Numbered from the stretch's first letter, positions 1 to 8,671 are shown. The stretch: DNA of 64,000 nucleotides from Caulobacteraceae bacterium (GCA_947475875.1 CANJME010000003.1:62001-126000); one strand, 5' to 3'. Numbers and translations are program-made. Notes: generated by a model from the letters alone, not told the origin.

Positions 1-424
1 TCTGGTTGGCGATCTTTCGCAAGGCCGCGGTCAGCGGCGCCGGCGCTGTGGCAATGGCCCGGTCGAGCTGGGCCTTCGAGAGCTTCAGGTCGCGGTTGAT
101 CAGATCGCCGGCCGCCTCCTGGCGAAGGCCGCTGAGCAGCACTTCATCGCCCGTCGGCTGGTCCTGGTTGATGCTGGGCGAGCAGGCCACCGCGCTTTGC
201 AGGGTGTTGGCCCGGATCGCCGCCGTCGCCCGGTCGATCGCCGCGGCGTCGCGCGCCTCGATGGCGCTGAGCAGCGGGGCGCGAGCATCGATTCGCAGCT
301 TGTTCCAGACGCAGCGCGGCAGAGCCAGAAGGTCGGCGGGCGGTGCTGCGCCTTGCGCGGCAACCTCAATCGGGGCCGCCAGGCAGAGGGCCAGCGCGAT
401 CAGGGCAAGAAAAGGAGGTTTCAT
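1..424 (-). CDS. secreted hypothetical protein, 3' end outside window
   Basis: The reading frame opens at an ATG (422-424) and runs open to the left edge, so only about 141 residues are visible. It begins with a signal peptide (MKPPFLALIALALCLAAP...VAAQ), which predicts export. Residues about 34-41 read LPRCVWNK, and a later stretch reads LKLSKAQLDRAIATAPA. The next gene upstream on the same strand (484-1071) has matching motifs (MPRCVWGK and LTREKLDAAIAAAPA) at similar places, so the two are probably tandem paralogues. I do not recognise a named family and assign no function. The frame is supported by the signal peptide and the shared motifs; the opposite-strand frames here have no such support. 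Confidence 0.72.
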   Translation of the reverse strand, partial: MKPPFLALIALALCLAAPIEVAAQGAAPPADLLALPRCVWNKLRIDARAPLLSAIEARDAAAIDRATAAIRANTLQSAVACSPSINQDQPTGDEVLLSGLRQEAAGDLINRDLKLSKAQLDRAIATAPAPLTAALRKIANQ

Positions 425-483
425 GGCCAAGACCGATAGCCCGACAAAACGGCGGGGCCAAGGCGGCAAGAGATCGCGCCACG

Positions 484-1071
484 CTACGGTGTTGCCGCCG
501 CGTAACGCTCAGCCAGAACCTTCAGCTGGAAGGCGTTCATCACATAGGTCGAGATCAGATAGGCGCTGCGGGTTTTTGGCGCGCCGTCAAACGTCGGCTG
601 GCCGAGGGCCTCGAAGACCGGCTTCATCGACGGGAAGCGGACCGGATCGATGCGCCGGGGCCCGGCGGCCTCAGCCAGGGTGCGGGCGGCGATGGCGGTT
701 TCGGCGGGCGCGGCGGCGATCGCGGCGTCCAGCTTTTCGCGGGTCAGCCCGAGCTCGCGACCCATCTGATCGGCCAGGGATTCCTGATTGAAGCCGATGA
801 TCATGATCTTTACCGATGCGGCCGGATCGCGTCCGGCCATGGCGGCGCAGGCCCTGGCGTCCTCGGCGCTCTTGTCCGCCAGGTGGACGACCAGGACATC
901 CACCGCCGCCAGATTGAGATCATCGGTGCCGCGGTTGATCAGCACCTTGTCGGCGGCCGACGCCTTGCCCCACACACAGCGCGGCATGGCCGCCATCTCC
1001 GCGGCCGGAGTTCCGGCGGCGAGCGTCGGGACGGCGAGGAGGAGGCAGGTGAGGGCGAGCCGGGCTTTCAT
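484..1071 (-). CDS. secreted hypothetical protein, tandem paralogue of its neighbour
   Basis: The product is 195 residues with an N-terminal signal peptide ending near TLAAG, so it is expected in the periplasm or outside the cell. It shares a CVW-containing motif (MPRCVWGK, near residue 30) and a second motif (GLTREKLDAAIAAAPAE) with the protein encoded just downstream at 1-424. The two genes lie 59 bp apart on one strand and may be co-transcribed. The single Cys in CVW and a second Cys near residue 75 could form a disulfide, which is inference. No family was recognised. Confidence 0.75.
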   Translation of the reverse strand: MKARLALTCLLLAVPTLAAGTPAAEMAAMPRCVWGKASAADKVLINRGTDDLNLAAVDVLVVHLADKSAEDARACAAMAGRDPAASVKIMIIGFNQESLADQMGRELGLTREKLDAAIAAAPAETAIAARTLAEAAGPRRIDPVRFPSMKPVFEALGQPTFDGAPKTRSAYLISTYVMNAFQLKVLAERYAAATP

Positions 1072-1199
1072 CAGCGTGAGATTAGACTACCGCCGCCCTT
1101 CGAGCCAATCGTCCATCTCCGGTCCGCGCTCTGCGGATGGACGCGGCCGCCGGAATGCGTCATCCAGCGCCTGCAATCGAGTGCGGGAACGAGCTGGTC

Positions 1200-1859
1200 A
1201 TGGACCTGGAAGAAGTCTGGCGCATCCGCGAGGAGGAAATCTATCCGGCCCTCTACGGCCGGGCGGTGCGGGGAATCTTTCCGCTGAGCCGCGACCTCTT
1301 TCGACAACGGTTCGGCAAGGCCGATCCCGACCCGCGCTGGCTGCGCCACGGCGTTATCGAGTTCACGCCGACGGCGGAGCGGCCCTCGTGGCTCTACGTC
1401 ACCTCCGGCTATTCCAATCCCTGGGATCAGGACCCGGCGACCTATGACCCTGAGGGCGATTCCGGCTCGGGCATCGAGCTGATGTTCGCCTCCACCGAAC
1501 AGGGCGGCTGGGCTGTCGATCTTCTGCAGAGCCTGCTGGCCTTCGATCTGCTGCACGCGGCCGGGCACTATCCGGACCAGCCGCCGCCGCGCATGGGGGA
1601 TCTGATCCCGCTGCGTACAGGTATCAACGGCGATCCGGCCTGCGCCCTTCGCGGGGTGATCATGACGCCGGCCGAAGCCGCGCCCGCCGAGTTCACCCTG
1701 CCGTCGGGGCGGGTGCTGATGGTCGGCTTCACCGGCGTCACCGAGGCCGAACTCGGTTACGGCCGCCGCCAGGGCCCCAAACCCCTGATCGAACTGCTGC
1801 GGGCCGCGGGCGCCCATCCGGTCACCGATCCGCGACGCACATCGGTGGTAAAGCCATGA
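1200..1859 (+). CDS. suppressor of fused (SUFU) domain protein
   Basis: The product is about 219 residues and matches the bacterial SUFU-domain pattern: an early YVTSGYS segment, a GIELMFAS segment, an amphipathic LLQSLLAFDLLHAA helix, and a C-terminal half with LPSGRVLMVGFTGVTEAEL. Bacterial SUFU proteins are small cytosolic proteins with no settled function; some are immunity or adaptor proteins. I chose the ATG at 1200 (MDLEEVWRIREEE) because homology-like sequence begins there. An in-frame ATG at 1137 would add 21 residues of low-complexity sequence. The stop codon overlaps the next start by 4 bp (ATGA), so the two genes are translationally coupled. Confidence 0.8.
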   Translation: MDLEEVWRIREEEIYPALYGRAVRGIFPLSRDLFRQRFGKADPDPRWLRHGVIEFTPTAERPSWLYVTSGYSNPWDQDPATYDPEGDSGSGIELMFASTEQGGWAVDLLQSLLAFDLLHAAGHYPDQPPPRMGDLIPLRTGINGDPACALRGVIMTPAEAAPAEFTLPSGRVLMVGFTGVTEAELGYGRRQGPKPLIELLRAAGAHPVTDPRRTSVVKP

Positions 1860-2101
1860 AACCGATCGAGTTTTCGAAAGAAGAGACGGGCGCGATTGTG
1901 GCCGCCCTTCAAAAGTACTTCCGTGACGAACTCGACACCGAACTCGGCAAGCTGCCAGCCGAGCTCCTGCTGGACTTCCTCAAAACCGCCATCGGCGGCC
2001 ATTTCTATAATCGCGGGCTATACGACGCCCAGGCCTTGTTCGCGGCCCGGTCCGACGAGCTGGTCGAAGCGATCTACGGTCTCGAGCAACCGGTCGCGTA
2101 G
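1856..2101 (+). CDS. DUF2164 family protein
   Basis: This 81-residue protein opens with MKPIEFSKEETGAIV, followed by LQKYFRDELDTELGKLPAELLLDFL and FYNRGLYDAQALF, the hallmark pattern of DUF2164. Members are small cytosolic proteins of unknown function that span nearly the full length of the family, as here. The gene overlaps the SUFU-domain gene upstream by 4 bp, so the two probably form a two-gene operon. Confidence 0.88.
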   Translation: MKPIEFSKEETGAIVAALQKYFRDELDTELGKLPAELLLDFLKTAIGGHFYNRGLYDAQALFAARSDELVEAIYGLEQPVA

Positions 2102-2111
2102 CGCCGGAGCG

Positions 2112-2363
2112 CTATCGCCGTATCAACCGCAACAACAAGAGCAGGATAATCGCCCCCACGGTCGCGCCCACAATGGCGCCGAGAATGCCCTGTCCGGTCA
2201 TGATCCCGAGGCGCCCGAAAACCCAGCCGCCGATGAACGATCCGACGATCCCGACAACGATGTTGCCGAGCAAGCCAAAGCCGAAGCCCTTGACGACGAT
2301 TCCAGCCAGCCAGCCGGCGATCGCGCCGACCAACAGCCAGATAATCAGTGTTTCCATTGACAT
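2112..2363 (-). CDS. GlsB/YeaQ/YmgE family stress-response membrane protein
   Basis: The product is 83 residues with three hydrophobic, glycine-rich segments: LIIWLLVGAIAGWLAG, LGNIVVGIVGSFIGGWVF and ILGAIVGATVGAIILLLLL. The glycine spacing is typical of transglycosylase-associated (YeaQ/GlsB) inner-membrane proteins, which are often stress induced. I chose the ATG at 2363, which has GGGAG six bases upstream; longer readings toward 2435 have no membrane-protein character. It converges on the DUF2164 gene with a 10-bp gap. Physiological role is not evident from this locus. Confidence 0.9.
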   Translation of the reverse strand: MSMETLIIWLLVGAIAGWLAGIVVKGFGFGLLGNIVVGIVGSFIGGWVFGRLGIMTGQGILGAIVGATVGAIILLLLLRLIRR

Positions 2364-2498
2364 GCTTGTCTCCCGGTCCGGCGGTGCGCCGGCGCCAACG
2401 GGAAACATTCTCCCGCCCTGCCCGTAACAACTCACAAGCTTGGGCTTGGTTCAACGTTGAGGCGCGCCGATCTGAATGAACTCGTGCCTGCGATGCGA

Positions 2499-4631
2499 CT
2501 AGCCACGCCACATCGCCTCGTAGGCGGCTTCCAGAGCTTGAGCGAATCCCCCGGCGTCGAAGAGCGCTGAGGTTTGTTGGTTTTCGGCGAGCCGGGCTCG
2601 GATTGCAGCCAGTTCGCCAGGATCACCTGCCAGCTTCAGGGCCAGCGCCTCGTAGGCGGCCAGGTCCGGCGTGATCAGCTCCGGCAGGCCCACCGCCTGC
2701 AGCAGGCTGGCGCCGACCCGTCCCGCAAACGTGTTCCCCTGGCAGGTCAGCACCGGCAAACCGGCCCAGAGCGCGTCCAGGGCGGTGGCGTGGGCATTGT
2801 AGGGCAGGGTGTCGAGGAAGAGGTCGGCCAGGCCGTGGAGCGCCAGGTGACGGTCGAAGGCGATGCGATCCTTGAAGATCAGGCGCTGCGGGTCGATACC
2901 CCGCCCGGCCGCCTCGCGCCGTAGGTTCTCCTCGGCGCGGCTGCTGTCGCGATGCAGCCACAGAACACTCCCCGGCGTCTTCGCCAAAAGCCGCATCCAG
3001 ACGTCGAAGACCTCGGGACTGAGCTTCCAGGCGGTGTTGAAACAGGCGAAGACGAAACCTGTCTCCGGCAGCCCGGTCTCGGCCCGGCTCGGTGTTTCCG
3101 CAGGCGCGGGCTGGGCGCGGTCGCCCGCCAGATAGCAGCCGGGCAAACGCACGACCGCCTCGTCATAGAAAGGCCTCTCAGCCAACGGAATGACCGTCTC
3201 GTCGGCGATGATGTGGTCGATGAAGGGCGCGCCCATGGTTCCGGGGAATCCCAACCAGGCGGCCTGCAGCGGGGCCGGCCGGCGAGCGAGAACGCCGGGG
3301 CGGGCGAGGCCCGTGTGTCCCACCAGATCGACGGCGATGTCGACTTCGAGGTCGAACAGGAGCTGTGCGGTCTCTCCATCCGACAGCGCCCGCACATCGT
3401 GGAAGGCGTCACAGGCCGCGGCGATGCGCCCGGCCAACTCGCCGTCTTCCTCCGGCCCAAACGAAATACCGATGATCTCGAAGTGATCGCGGTCGTGCGC
3501 TTCCAGGATCGAGGCCATCAGCCGGCCCACAGGATGGTCGCGAAAATCCCCCGACAGATAGGCAATGCGCAGGCGCGCATGCGGGCGATGCTGGCCGGTC
3601 CAGAGCGGCGCTGGCGGACGGGCGATCTGATTGGCGGTGAACTTGCGGGCGCAGCGTTGCTGCGCGTCCGGATCGGTCGGATAGGCCAGCGCCGTCAGGG
3701 GCGCGATGATCGAGCTCTCATCGGCGATGCGCGCGGTCATTCCGGCGGCGTAACGGGCGCGACGCGGCCAGTCGCAAAGCCGGGTGACGCAGTCGGCCGC
3801 GCCGCCGAACGCCAGCGGGTGATCCGGCGCCGCGGCCAGCGCCGCCTCAAAGCTCGCCAGCGCCTCCTCATAGCGGGCCCGCACATGCAGCACGTTGCCG
3901 CGATTGGTCAGGGCGTGAGCATGTGTGGGTGAAATCGCCAGGGCGCGGTCATAGGCGGCCAGGGCTTCGTCCCATCGACCGACGGCGCGCAAGGCTCGCC
4001 CGTAAGCGTTCCAGGTTTCGGCATCGCCTGGCTGCAGGGATAGCGCCCGCTCCAGACTGCCCAGAGCCTCGCCCGCACGGTCGAGGACCAGCAGGGCGGC
4101 TCCGCGCCGGCCGAGCGCCTGGGCGAAGTCCGGCCGCAGCTTCACGGTGGCGTCGAACCCCGCCAGGGCCTCGTCGTGACGGTCGGCCGCCGCCAGCGCG
4201 ACGGCGCGGTTGAAGTGCGCCTCGGCGTAGGCGGGTTTCAGTCCGATGGCGCGGTCATAGCTCTCGATGGCCTCGGCGCCCCGGTCCAGGGCGCGCAGGG
4301 TGTTGCCGCGGTTGTACCAGGCCGGGGCCATGTCTGGCTGGCTGATCAGCGCGAGATCAAAGTCGGCGAGGGCGGCCGCCAGACGTCCCAGGCGATGCAG
4401 CACATTGGCCCGGTTGAACAGGGTCTCGGCGTGACCGGGCCTGAGGACCAGCGCCCGGCCGTAGCTGGCCAGCGCCACCTCGCTCTTTCCCTGCGCATCC
4501 TGGGCGAAGGCCAGCACGTGCCAGGCCTCGAAGGCGGCGGGATCGGCAGCGGTGATCGTCAGGCAGATGCTTTCCGCCTCGGCGGTCAGGCCGGCCTGAA
4601 GCGCCGCGATGGCGCGCTCGAGTGGGTCCAT
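2499..4631 (-). CDS. TPR-repeat O-GlcNAc transferase-like glycosyltransferase (GT41/SPINDLY type)
   Basis: The 710-residue product has about eight TPR units in its first ~285 residues, for example PAWYNRGNTLRALDRGAEAI and its relatives at 34-residue spacing. A GT41 domain follows from about residue 350. It carries GDFRDHPVGRLM, whose His matches the catalytic-base region of O-GlcNAc transferase, then LVGHTG and GFPGTMG, and FNTAWKLSPEV, whose Lys matches the UDP-binding Lys. The family moves a sugar from a nucleotide donor to Ser/Thr of target proteins; in Caulobacter relatives the targets include flagellins. Target and donor here are unknown. I chose the ATG at 4631 (MDPLERAIAALQ) because the frame farther upstream lacks homology-like sequence. 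Confidence 0.88.
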   Translation of the reverse strand: MDPLERAIAALQAGLTAEAESICLTITAADPAAFEAWHVLAFAQDAQGKSEVALASYGRALVLRPGHAETLFNRANVLHRLGRLAAALADFDLALISQPDMAPAWYNRGNTLRALDRGAEAIESYDRAIGLKPAYAEAHFNRAVALAAADRHDEALAGFDATVKLRPDFAQALGRRGAALLVLDRAGEALGSLERALSLQPGDAETWNAYGRALRAVGRWDEALAAYDRALAISPTHAHALTNRGNVLHVRARYEEALASFEAALAAAPDHPLAFGGAADCVTRLCDWPRRARYAAGMTARIADESSIIAPLTALAYPTDPDAQQRCARKFTANQIARPPAPLWTGQHRPHARLRIAYLSGDFRDHPVGRLMASILEAHDRDHFEIIGISFGPEEDGELAGRIAAACDAFHDVRALSDGETAQLLFDLEVDIAVDLVGHTGLARPGVLARRPAPLQAAWLGFPGTMGAPFIDHIIADETVIPLAERPFYDEAVVRLPGCYLAGDRAQPAPAETPSRAETGLPETGFVFACFNTAWKLSPEVFDVWMRLLAKTPGSVLWLHRDSSRAEENLRREAAGRGIDPQRLIFKDRIAFDRHLALHGLADLFLDTLPYNAHATALDALWAGLPVLTCQGNTFAGRVGASLLQAVGLPELITPDLAAYEALALKLAGDPGELAAIRARLAENQQTSALFDAGGFAQALEAAYEAMWRG

Positions 4632-4731
4632 GAGGCGTTGGCTCGGTGTTTTGGCCCTAGTGCACGGCCATAGGGCGCTTGTCGATGCCGATGTCGAGCC
4701 ATAGACAGGGCTATATTTCGGCGCGGGGATC

Positions 4732-6225
4732 ATGCGGTCCAGTTTGTTGAGTTTGTTCCTCGGGGTGGCCCCAGCAGTGCTGGCGGTCCAGCCGGCGCCT
4801 GTGCAGCGATTCCATGCCGAGCGCGTGCTGGGAACGACCTTCGATATGGTGACGGTCGGACTGTCGCTCGGGGACGCCTTGCGCGCCCAGGGCGCGGCGC
4901 TTGGCGAGATCGCCCGGCTGGACCGGGTGTTGAGCGGCTGGCGTGAAGACTCTGAATTGGCGGTGCTCAATCGCTCGAATGGCGCCTTCGCCGCATCGCA
5001 CGATCTATTCGAAGTCATCGCGGCCTGTGAGGCCTGGCGCGAGTCTACGGGCGGCCGCTTCAACGCTCGTCTGGGCAAGGTCGAGGCCGTCTGGGACGCC
5101 GGCGAGCGGGCCGGCCTGGCGCCCGCCGCCGCCGCACTCGCCCCGGTGCTGACAGGCGCACATGAGCCGGCGCGGCTGGATGCGGCGGCGCGCACGATCG
5201 ACAGGGGCGGGGCGGTCTTCGCCATCGACGCCCTCGCCAAGGGTTATATCGTCGATGCGGCGCTGAGGGCTGCCAAAGCCGCGGCGCCCCAGGCCGCCGG
5301 CTTTCTGGTCAACATTGGCGGCGATCTGGCCTGTCACGGGATGGGGCCCGGCGGTGAACCCTGGCGGGTGGGGATCGCGGCGGGCGGCGAGGGGGTCAAC
5401 CAGGCGTCCGAACGGTACATCCGCCTTTCAAGCGGGGGCGTGGCGACGAGCGGGCTGGGCGAACGTGATCGGGTGATCGGCGATGTTGCTCATGGCCGCA
5501 CGCTCGATCCGGCGAGCGGTGCGCCGGCGACAGCTCGGCTTGCTACCGTCACGGCGCCGACCACGGCTGAGGCCGACGCGCTGGCCACGGCATTTTCCGT
5601 GATGCCGCCGCAGCAGGCTATCGCCTTTGCCGACGCCCGCCCGGGTGTCGCGGCGCGTATCGTCGATGCGCAGGGGCTTGTGCATCCATCAGCTCGCTGG
5701 CGCGATGAATCCGCGCCGGTCAGGCTCCAGAGCGTGGCCGAAACCCTGCCGGCGCTGCCGTCCGGCAAACCCTGGCCGCAGGATTTCAGGGTCGCCATCG
5801 GCTACACCATTTTTGGTGGCGTGGAGCATCCGCCGATGATGGTGATCTATGTCACCGACGCGCGCGGCGCGCTGATCCGCACTGTCGGTTCGGTCGGCAA
5901 GGCGCCGGTCCGGTTTCTGGACTCCAACTATGTCTGGCATGGAGCCTGGAAAAAGAAAGTTCCGGCCACGACGGTCGAGGACAAGACCCATCCGACCCGC
6001 CCGCCCGGCCACTACACCATGATGTGGGACGGCAAGGACGACTACGGCCGGCCGGTCCCGCAAGGTCGCTACACGATCAATATCGAAGCCTCCCGCGAAC
6101 AGGGCGGGCACGGGGTGCAAAAGATCGTCCTCGACCTGGGCGCGCTGCCGACTTCAGGCCTGGCGCCGCCGGCCGAAGAAGCCGGGCCGGCCAGCGCGCG
6201 CTATGGGGTCACTCAGGGCGGCTAG
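4732..6225 (+). CDS. FAD:protein FMN transferase (ApbE) fused to a DUF2271 domain
   Basis: The 497-residue product starts with a signal peptide (LLSLFLGVAPAVLA). Residues about 25-330 are ApbE-like: GTTFDMV, a WREDSELAVLNRS segment, and IDALAKGYIVDAAL with NIGGDLACHG, typical of the FAD/Mg-binding core that covalently attaches FMN to Thr of redox proteins in the periplasm. Residues about 350-475 form a DUF2271 domain (VIYVTDARGALIRTVG, HTRP-type Pro-rich turn, GRYTINIEASREQGGHG). Separate ApbE and DUF2271 proteins occur in iron- and redox-related loci; here they are one polypeptide. No flavoprotein target is seen nearby. GGGGATC lies just before the ATG. Confidence 0.87.
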   Translation: MRSSLLSLFLGVAPAVLAVQPAPVQRFHAERVLGTTFDMVTVGLSLGDALRAQGAALGEIARLDRVLSGWREDSELAVLNRSNGAFAASHDLFEVIAACEAWRESTGGRFNARLGKVEAVWDAGERAGLAPAAAALAPVLTGAHEPARLDAAARTIDRGGAVFAIDALAKGYIVDAALRAAKAAAPQAAGFLVNIGGDLACHGMGPGGEPWRVGIAAGGEGVNQASERYIRLSSGGVATSGLGERDRVIGDVAHGRTLDPASGAPATARLATVTAPTTAEADALATAFSVMPPQQAIAFADARPGVAARIVDAQGLVHPSARWRDESAPVRLQSVAETLPALPSGKPWPQDFRVAIGYTIFGGVEHPPMMVIYVTDARGALIRTVGSVGKAPVRFLDSNYVWHGAWKKKVPATTVEDKTHPTRPPGHYTMMWDGKDDYGRPVPQGRYTINIEASREQGGHGVQKIVLDLGALPTSGLAPPAEEAGPASARYGVTQGG

Positions 6226-6569
6226 TTGCCACCCGGGATCGGCAGGATTTCCATGGTCTCCACGCGATCGCCGGGAAAGATCATGAAGTGGGGATGGTTT
6301 TCGAACATCTTCGCCGCTGCCTCGTGGCTCTCGGCGTGGACGATCGTGTAGCCGCCCACGGCGTTGCGCATGTCGGCTACGCCTGACTTCGATGTTGATT
6401 TGGTCCGGCCCAGCGGGCCGCCGCCATCGACCAGAACCGCCTGGTGATCGGTCTGCCACTTGCCCCACGCCGACATGCCCTTGGCCATGGTCGCCTCATC
6501 GGGCATCGGCATGTCTTTGCCGATATTCTCGGCCTTGCCCATGTAGAGGGCCAGGAACTTCTTCATCAT
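6222..6569 (-). CDS. YCII-related domain protein
   Basis: The product is 115 residues: MMKKFLALYMG, then MSAWGKWQTDHQAVLVDGG, GYTIVHAESHEAAAKMF and NHPHFMIFPGDRVETMEILP. This is the YCII-like/DGPF-type alpha-beta fold found in small stand-alone proteins that often accompany ECF sigma factors; no such sigma factor is present here. GAGGAGA stands directly before the first of two ATGs, which fixes the start at 6569. The 3' end overlaps that of the convergent ApbE gene by 4 bp. Activity is unknown. Confidence 0.85.
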   Translation of the reverse strand: MMKKFLALYMGKAENIGKDMPMPDEATMAKGMSAWGKWQTDHQAVLVDGGGPLGRTKSTSKSGVADMRNAVGGYTIVHAESHEAAAKMFENHPHFMIFPGDRVETMEILPIPGGN

Positions 6570-6630
6570 CGTCTCCTCGTGTTTGTGTGACGGTCGTTGA
6601 ACCCGCCGCCACAGCAGCCTGTTCCGTATC

Positions 6631-7614
6631 CTACATCCGCTTGCCGTACTGGACAGCGATGCGGCCCTTACCCTGGCCCATATCGATCCAGCCAGTCCAG
6701 CCCGGCTGGCGGTCAGCGCGCACCTGATAGTCCTGGCCGCCGCGGGCATTGAGCAGCCAGATCGACGGGCCGCCTTCCCAGAATTGCTTCTCGTCCTCGG
6801 TGGCTTCGCGCCAGGTTCCGCGGATGGTCGAGCGGTTGTCGCCCAGCACGTTCCAGACATAGGTGTGATCGGCGTTGATGGTGATCTCGCCCAGCCGGGC
6901 CGCGGCGTCGGTGGTTTCCAGCACTGTGCGGCCGCCCGCCTGTCTGACGCTCTGGGCGGCGCGAACCTGCGAGGTCAGGGCGAAGTGGCCGATGTAGGCC
7001 GACAACGTCGGCGTTGGACCGTAGTTGGCGCCGATCGCCGAGGTGATGTGGACCGAGTTGGCCCCGATTGCCCCCAGCTGGTTGTCGAAGGGCAGCGACC
7101 ACACGAAGCTGACGCCGCGGGCCTTGATGAAATCGCGGATCTGCGCCAGCGCCGCTTCGCGGTTGGGGTTGGCATAGGGATCGCCGGGACCCATCGCCTG
7201 GCGCGCATAGGCCAGCACCTGAGCTTCGGTGAGCAGGCCCGCACCCTGCGGGATGGCCGGAACGGGTGCGGCCTTGGTGGGCGCGGCCGGCGCCTTCGCG
7301 GGCGCCGCGGCGGTCTTCGCGCCTGGCGCTGGCCCGGCCGCAGGCTGGGCGGGTTGGCGAGGCCGCACATCGCTCAACGAATAGGCGCTCTGGTAGCCCT
7401 CGGGAAAGAATTGCGAGGGCGCGCGGCGGATCACCACCTGGCTGTTTCCAGGCGTCATGGTAACGACGACGCCCGGGGCCCAGCTCGAGCCGTCCTTGTA
7501 TTCGATCAGCTGGCCGGCCGTGAACTGGGCGAAGGCCGGAACGGCGACCATGATGGCGAGCACCGCCGCGAGGGCGAGGCTGAGGCGCCCGCGCCCGGAT
7601 TTGACTAGCCGCAT
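6631..7614 (-). CDS. secreted hypothetical protein with Pro/Ala-rich linker
   Basis: The product is 327 residues. A signal peptide (LSLALAAVLAIMVAVPAFA) is followed by a short beta-rich domain (AGQLIEYKDGSSWAPGVVV), then a Pro/Ala/Lys-rich linker near residues 85-125. The C-terminal half carries ITINADHTYVWNV and RGTWREATEDEKQFW, a repeated-strand pattern seen in many secreted beta proteins, but I cannot name a family. The ATG at 7614 was chosen because it directly precedes the signal peptide and has AAGG upstream. It is divergent from the cytochrome-like gene at 7792, so the 177-bp gap should hold both promoters. Confidence 0.8.
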   Translation of the reverse strand: MRLVKSGRGRLSLALAAVLAIMVAVPAFAQFTAGQLIEYKDGSSWAPGVVVTMTPGNSQVVIRRAPSQFFPEGYQSAYSLSDVRPRQPAQPAAGPAPGAKTAAAPAKAPAAPTKAAPVPAIPQGAGLLTEAQVLAYARQAMGPGDPYANPNREAALAQIRDFIKARGVSFVWSLPFDNQLGAIGANSVHITSAIGANYGPTPTLSAYIGHFALTSQVRAAQSVRQAGGRTVLETTDAAARLGEITINADHTYVWNVLGDNRSTIRGTWREATEDEKQFWEGGPSIWLLNARGGQDYQVRADRQPGWTGWIDMGQGKGRIAVQYGKRM

Positions 7615-7729
7615 GACCTTGATCCCCGTGAGCGCCGAGGGTGCGCAAGAAACCGTCTCCGGCGCAAGGTATTCACGAGTTTTCTTGCATCCATTGCGCC
7701 TTTTCGCAGCCACTCAAGGTTCAGCAGGC

Positions 7730-7753
7730 TTGACGCTTGCTTAATGCTATGCA
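7730..7753 (+). promoter_or_regulatory. candidate housekeeping promoter of the CxxCH protein gene
   Basis: TTGACGC at 7730-7736 is followed after 9 bases by GCTATGCA at 7746-7753. This resembles the Caulobacter housekeeping pattern TTGACGS ... GCTANAWC, although the spacer is one base shorter than usual and the second box is imperfect. It lies about 40 bases before the ATG at 7792. This is a pattern match only. Confidence 0.35.
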
Positions 7754-7791
7754 ATACAAGCTACTGGTGTTTACAAGATAGGGGCTGCATC

Positions 7792-8568
7792 ATGAACCGG
7801 CGTTTCAAACCCTTGGTGGGCGCGAGCCTGGCCATCCTTGTCGCCGGCGCGGCGGCCGCGCAAAGCACGGCGACCCCGACCGACGCCCAGATCGGCGATT
7901 CCCGCCTGGCGGTGTCCACGCTCGTGCGCGAGGATATTTTCGCCGGCTTCCTGGGCGCCGACATGACCGCGCTGGCCCGCGGCGAGGCCAATCTCGACAA
8001 GCTCTACACCGCTCGGCCGAACGCCCGCGGCGAGACACGAGCCTGGCAGGCCGGGGCGGCGATGTACCGCGCTGTCCGCGCCCGCGAGGCGGGCAACAAC
8101 GCCGAGTACGCAACGCTCTACGCCAAGGCCCTCGGCTATCTGACCGAGGCCGACCAGTTCGTCGCCACCCAGCCGGTGGTCTCGGCGATCGGCGGGGGCC
8201 TGGCCGTGCTCTGGGGTGACCGCGTCGCGCCGGCCGACCGCGCGCCGCTGTGGAACCGCGCCTACGGCTACTTCCAGGGACTGACCAACGCCCAGGCGCC
8301 GGTGATCGCCGCCCTGCCGCCACACATCCGTGGCGAAAGCCTCGGGGGCCTGGTCATGGCCGCCCAGCGTTCGGGCCGCGAAGCCGAGGCCAATGCGGCG
8401 CTGGAGAAGTTCCTGCCGCTGGCGGCCGGTACGCCCTATGAGGCCAATGCCCTGAAGTGGAAGAACGACCCGTCTTCCCGCGCCACCACCAACCTCGGCT
8501 GCCTCAGCTGCCACGACGACGGGCGCCTGGCCCCGACCGTGCGCCGCCTGCCCGTCCCGGCCGCCTAG
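7792..8568 (+). CDS. secreted protein with a single C-terminal CxxCH heme motif
   Basis: The 258-residue product has a signal peptide ending in AAAAQ. Its middle is helical and Ala-rich, with repeat-like segments such as NNAEYATLYAKALGYLTEADQ and EANAALEKFLPLA. Residues about 237-241 are CLSCH, a c-type heme attachment motif, only 17 residues from the C-terminus and with no Met afterwards to act as axial ligand. That is unlike a normal cytochrome c domain; a His from elsewhere could serve, or the motif may bind a metal. I chose the ATG at 7792 because it directly precedes the signal peptide. The next gene follows on the same strand after 103 bp. The family is not recognised. Confidence 0.8.
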   Translation: MNRRFKPLVGASLAILVAGAAAAQSTATPTDAQIGDSRLAVSTLVREDIFAGFLGADMTALARGEANLDKLYTARPNARGETRAWQAGAAMYRAVRAREAGNNAEYATLYAKALGYLTEADQFVATQPVVSAIGGGLAVLWGDRVAPADRAPLWNRAYGYFQGLTNAQAPVIAALPPHIRGESLGGLVMAAQRSGREAEANAALEKFLPLAAGTPYEANALKWKNDPSSRATTNLGCLSCHDDGRLAPTVRRLPVPAA

Positions 8569-8581
8569 GGACTATTCTTTC

Positions 8582-8610
8582 GCGCCAGGGGCCCGGCAAG
8601 CCCTTGGCGC
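8582..8610 (+). terminator. possible terminator hairpin after the CxxCH protein gene
   Basis: GCGCCAGGGG (8582-8591) pairs with CCCTTGGCGC (8601-8610), nine Watson-Crick pairs and one G-T, around a 9-base loop. It begins 13 bases after the stop codon. There is no T-run after it, so it may attenuate or protect mRNA rather than fully terminate. Confidence 0.4.
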
Positions 8611-8671
8611 ATTAGTGGTTGCCTTCGGACCTGATCGGACCGAACTTGTGGAAAAACCACAAGGGGAAACC

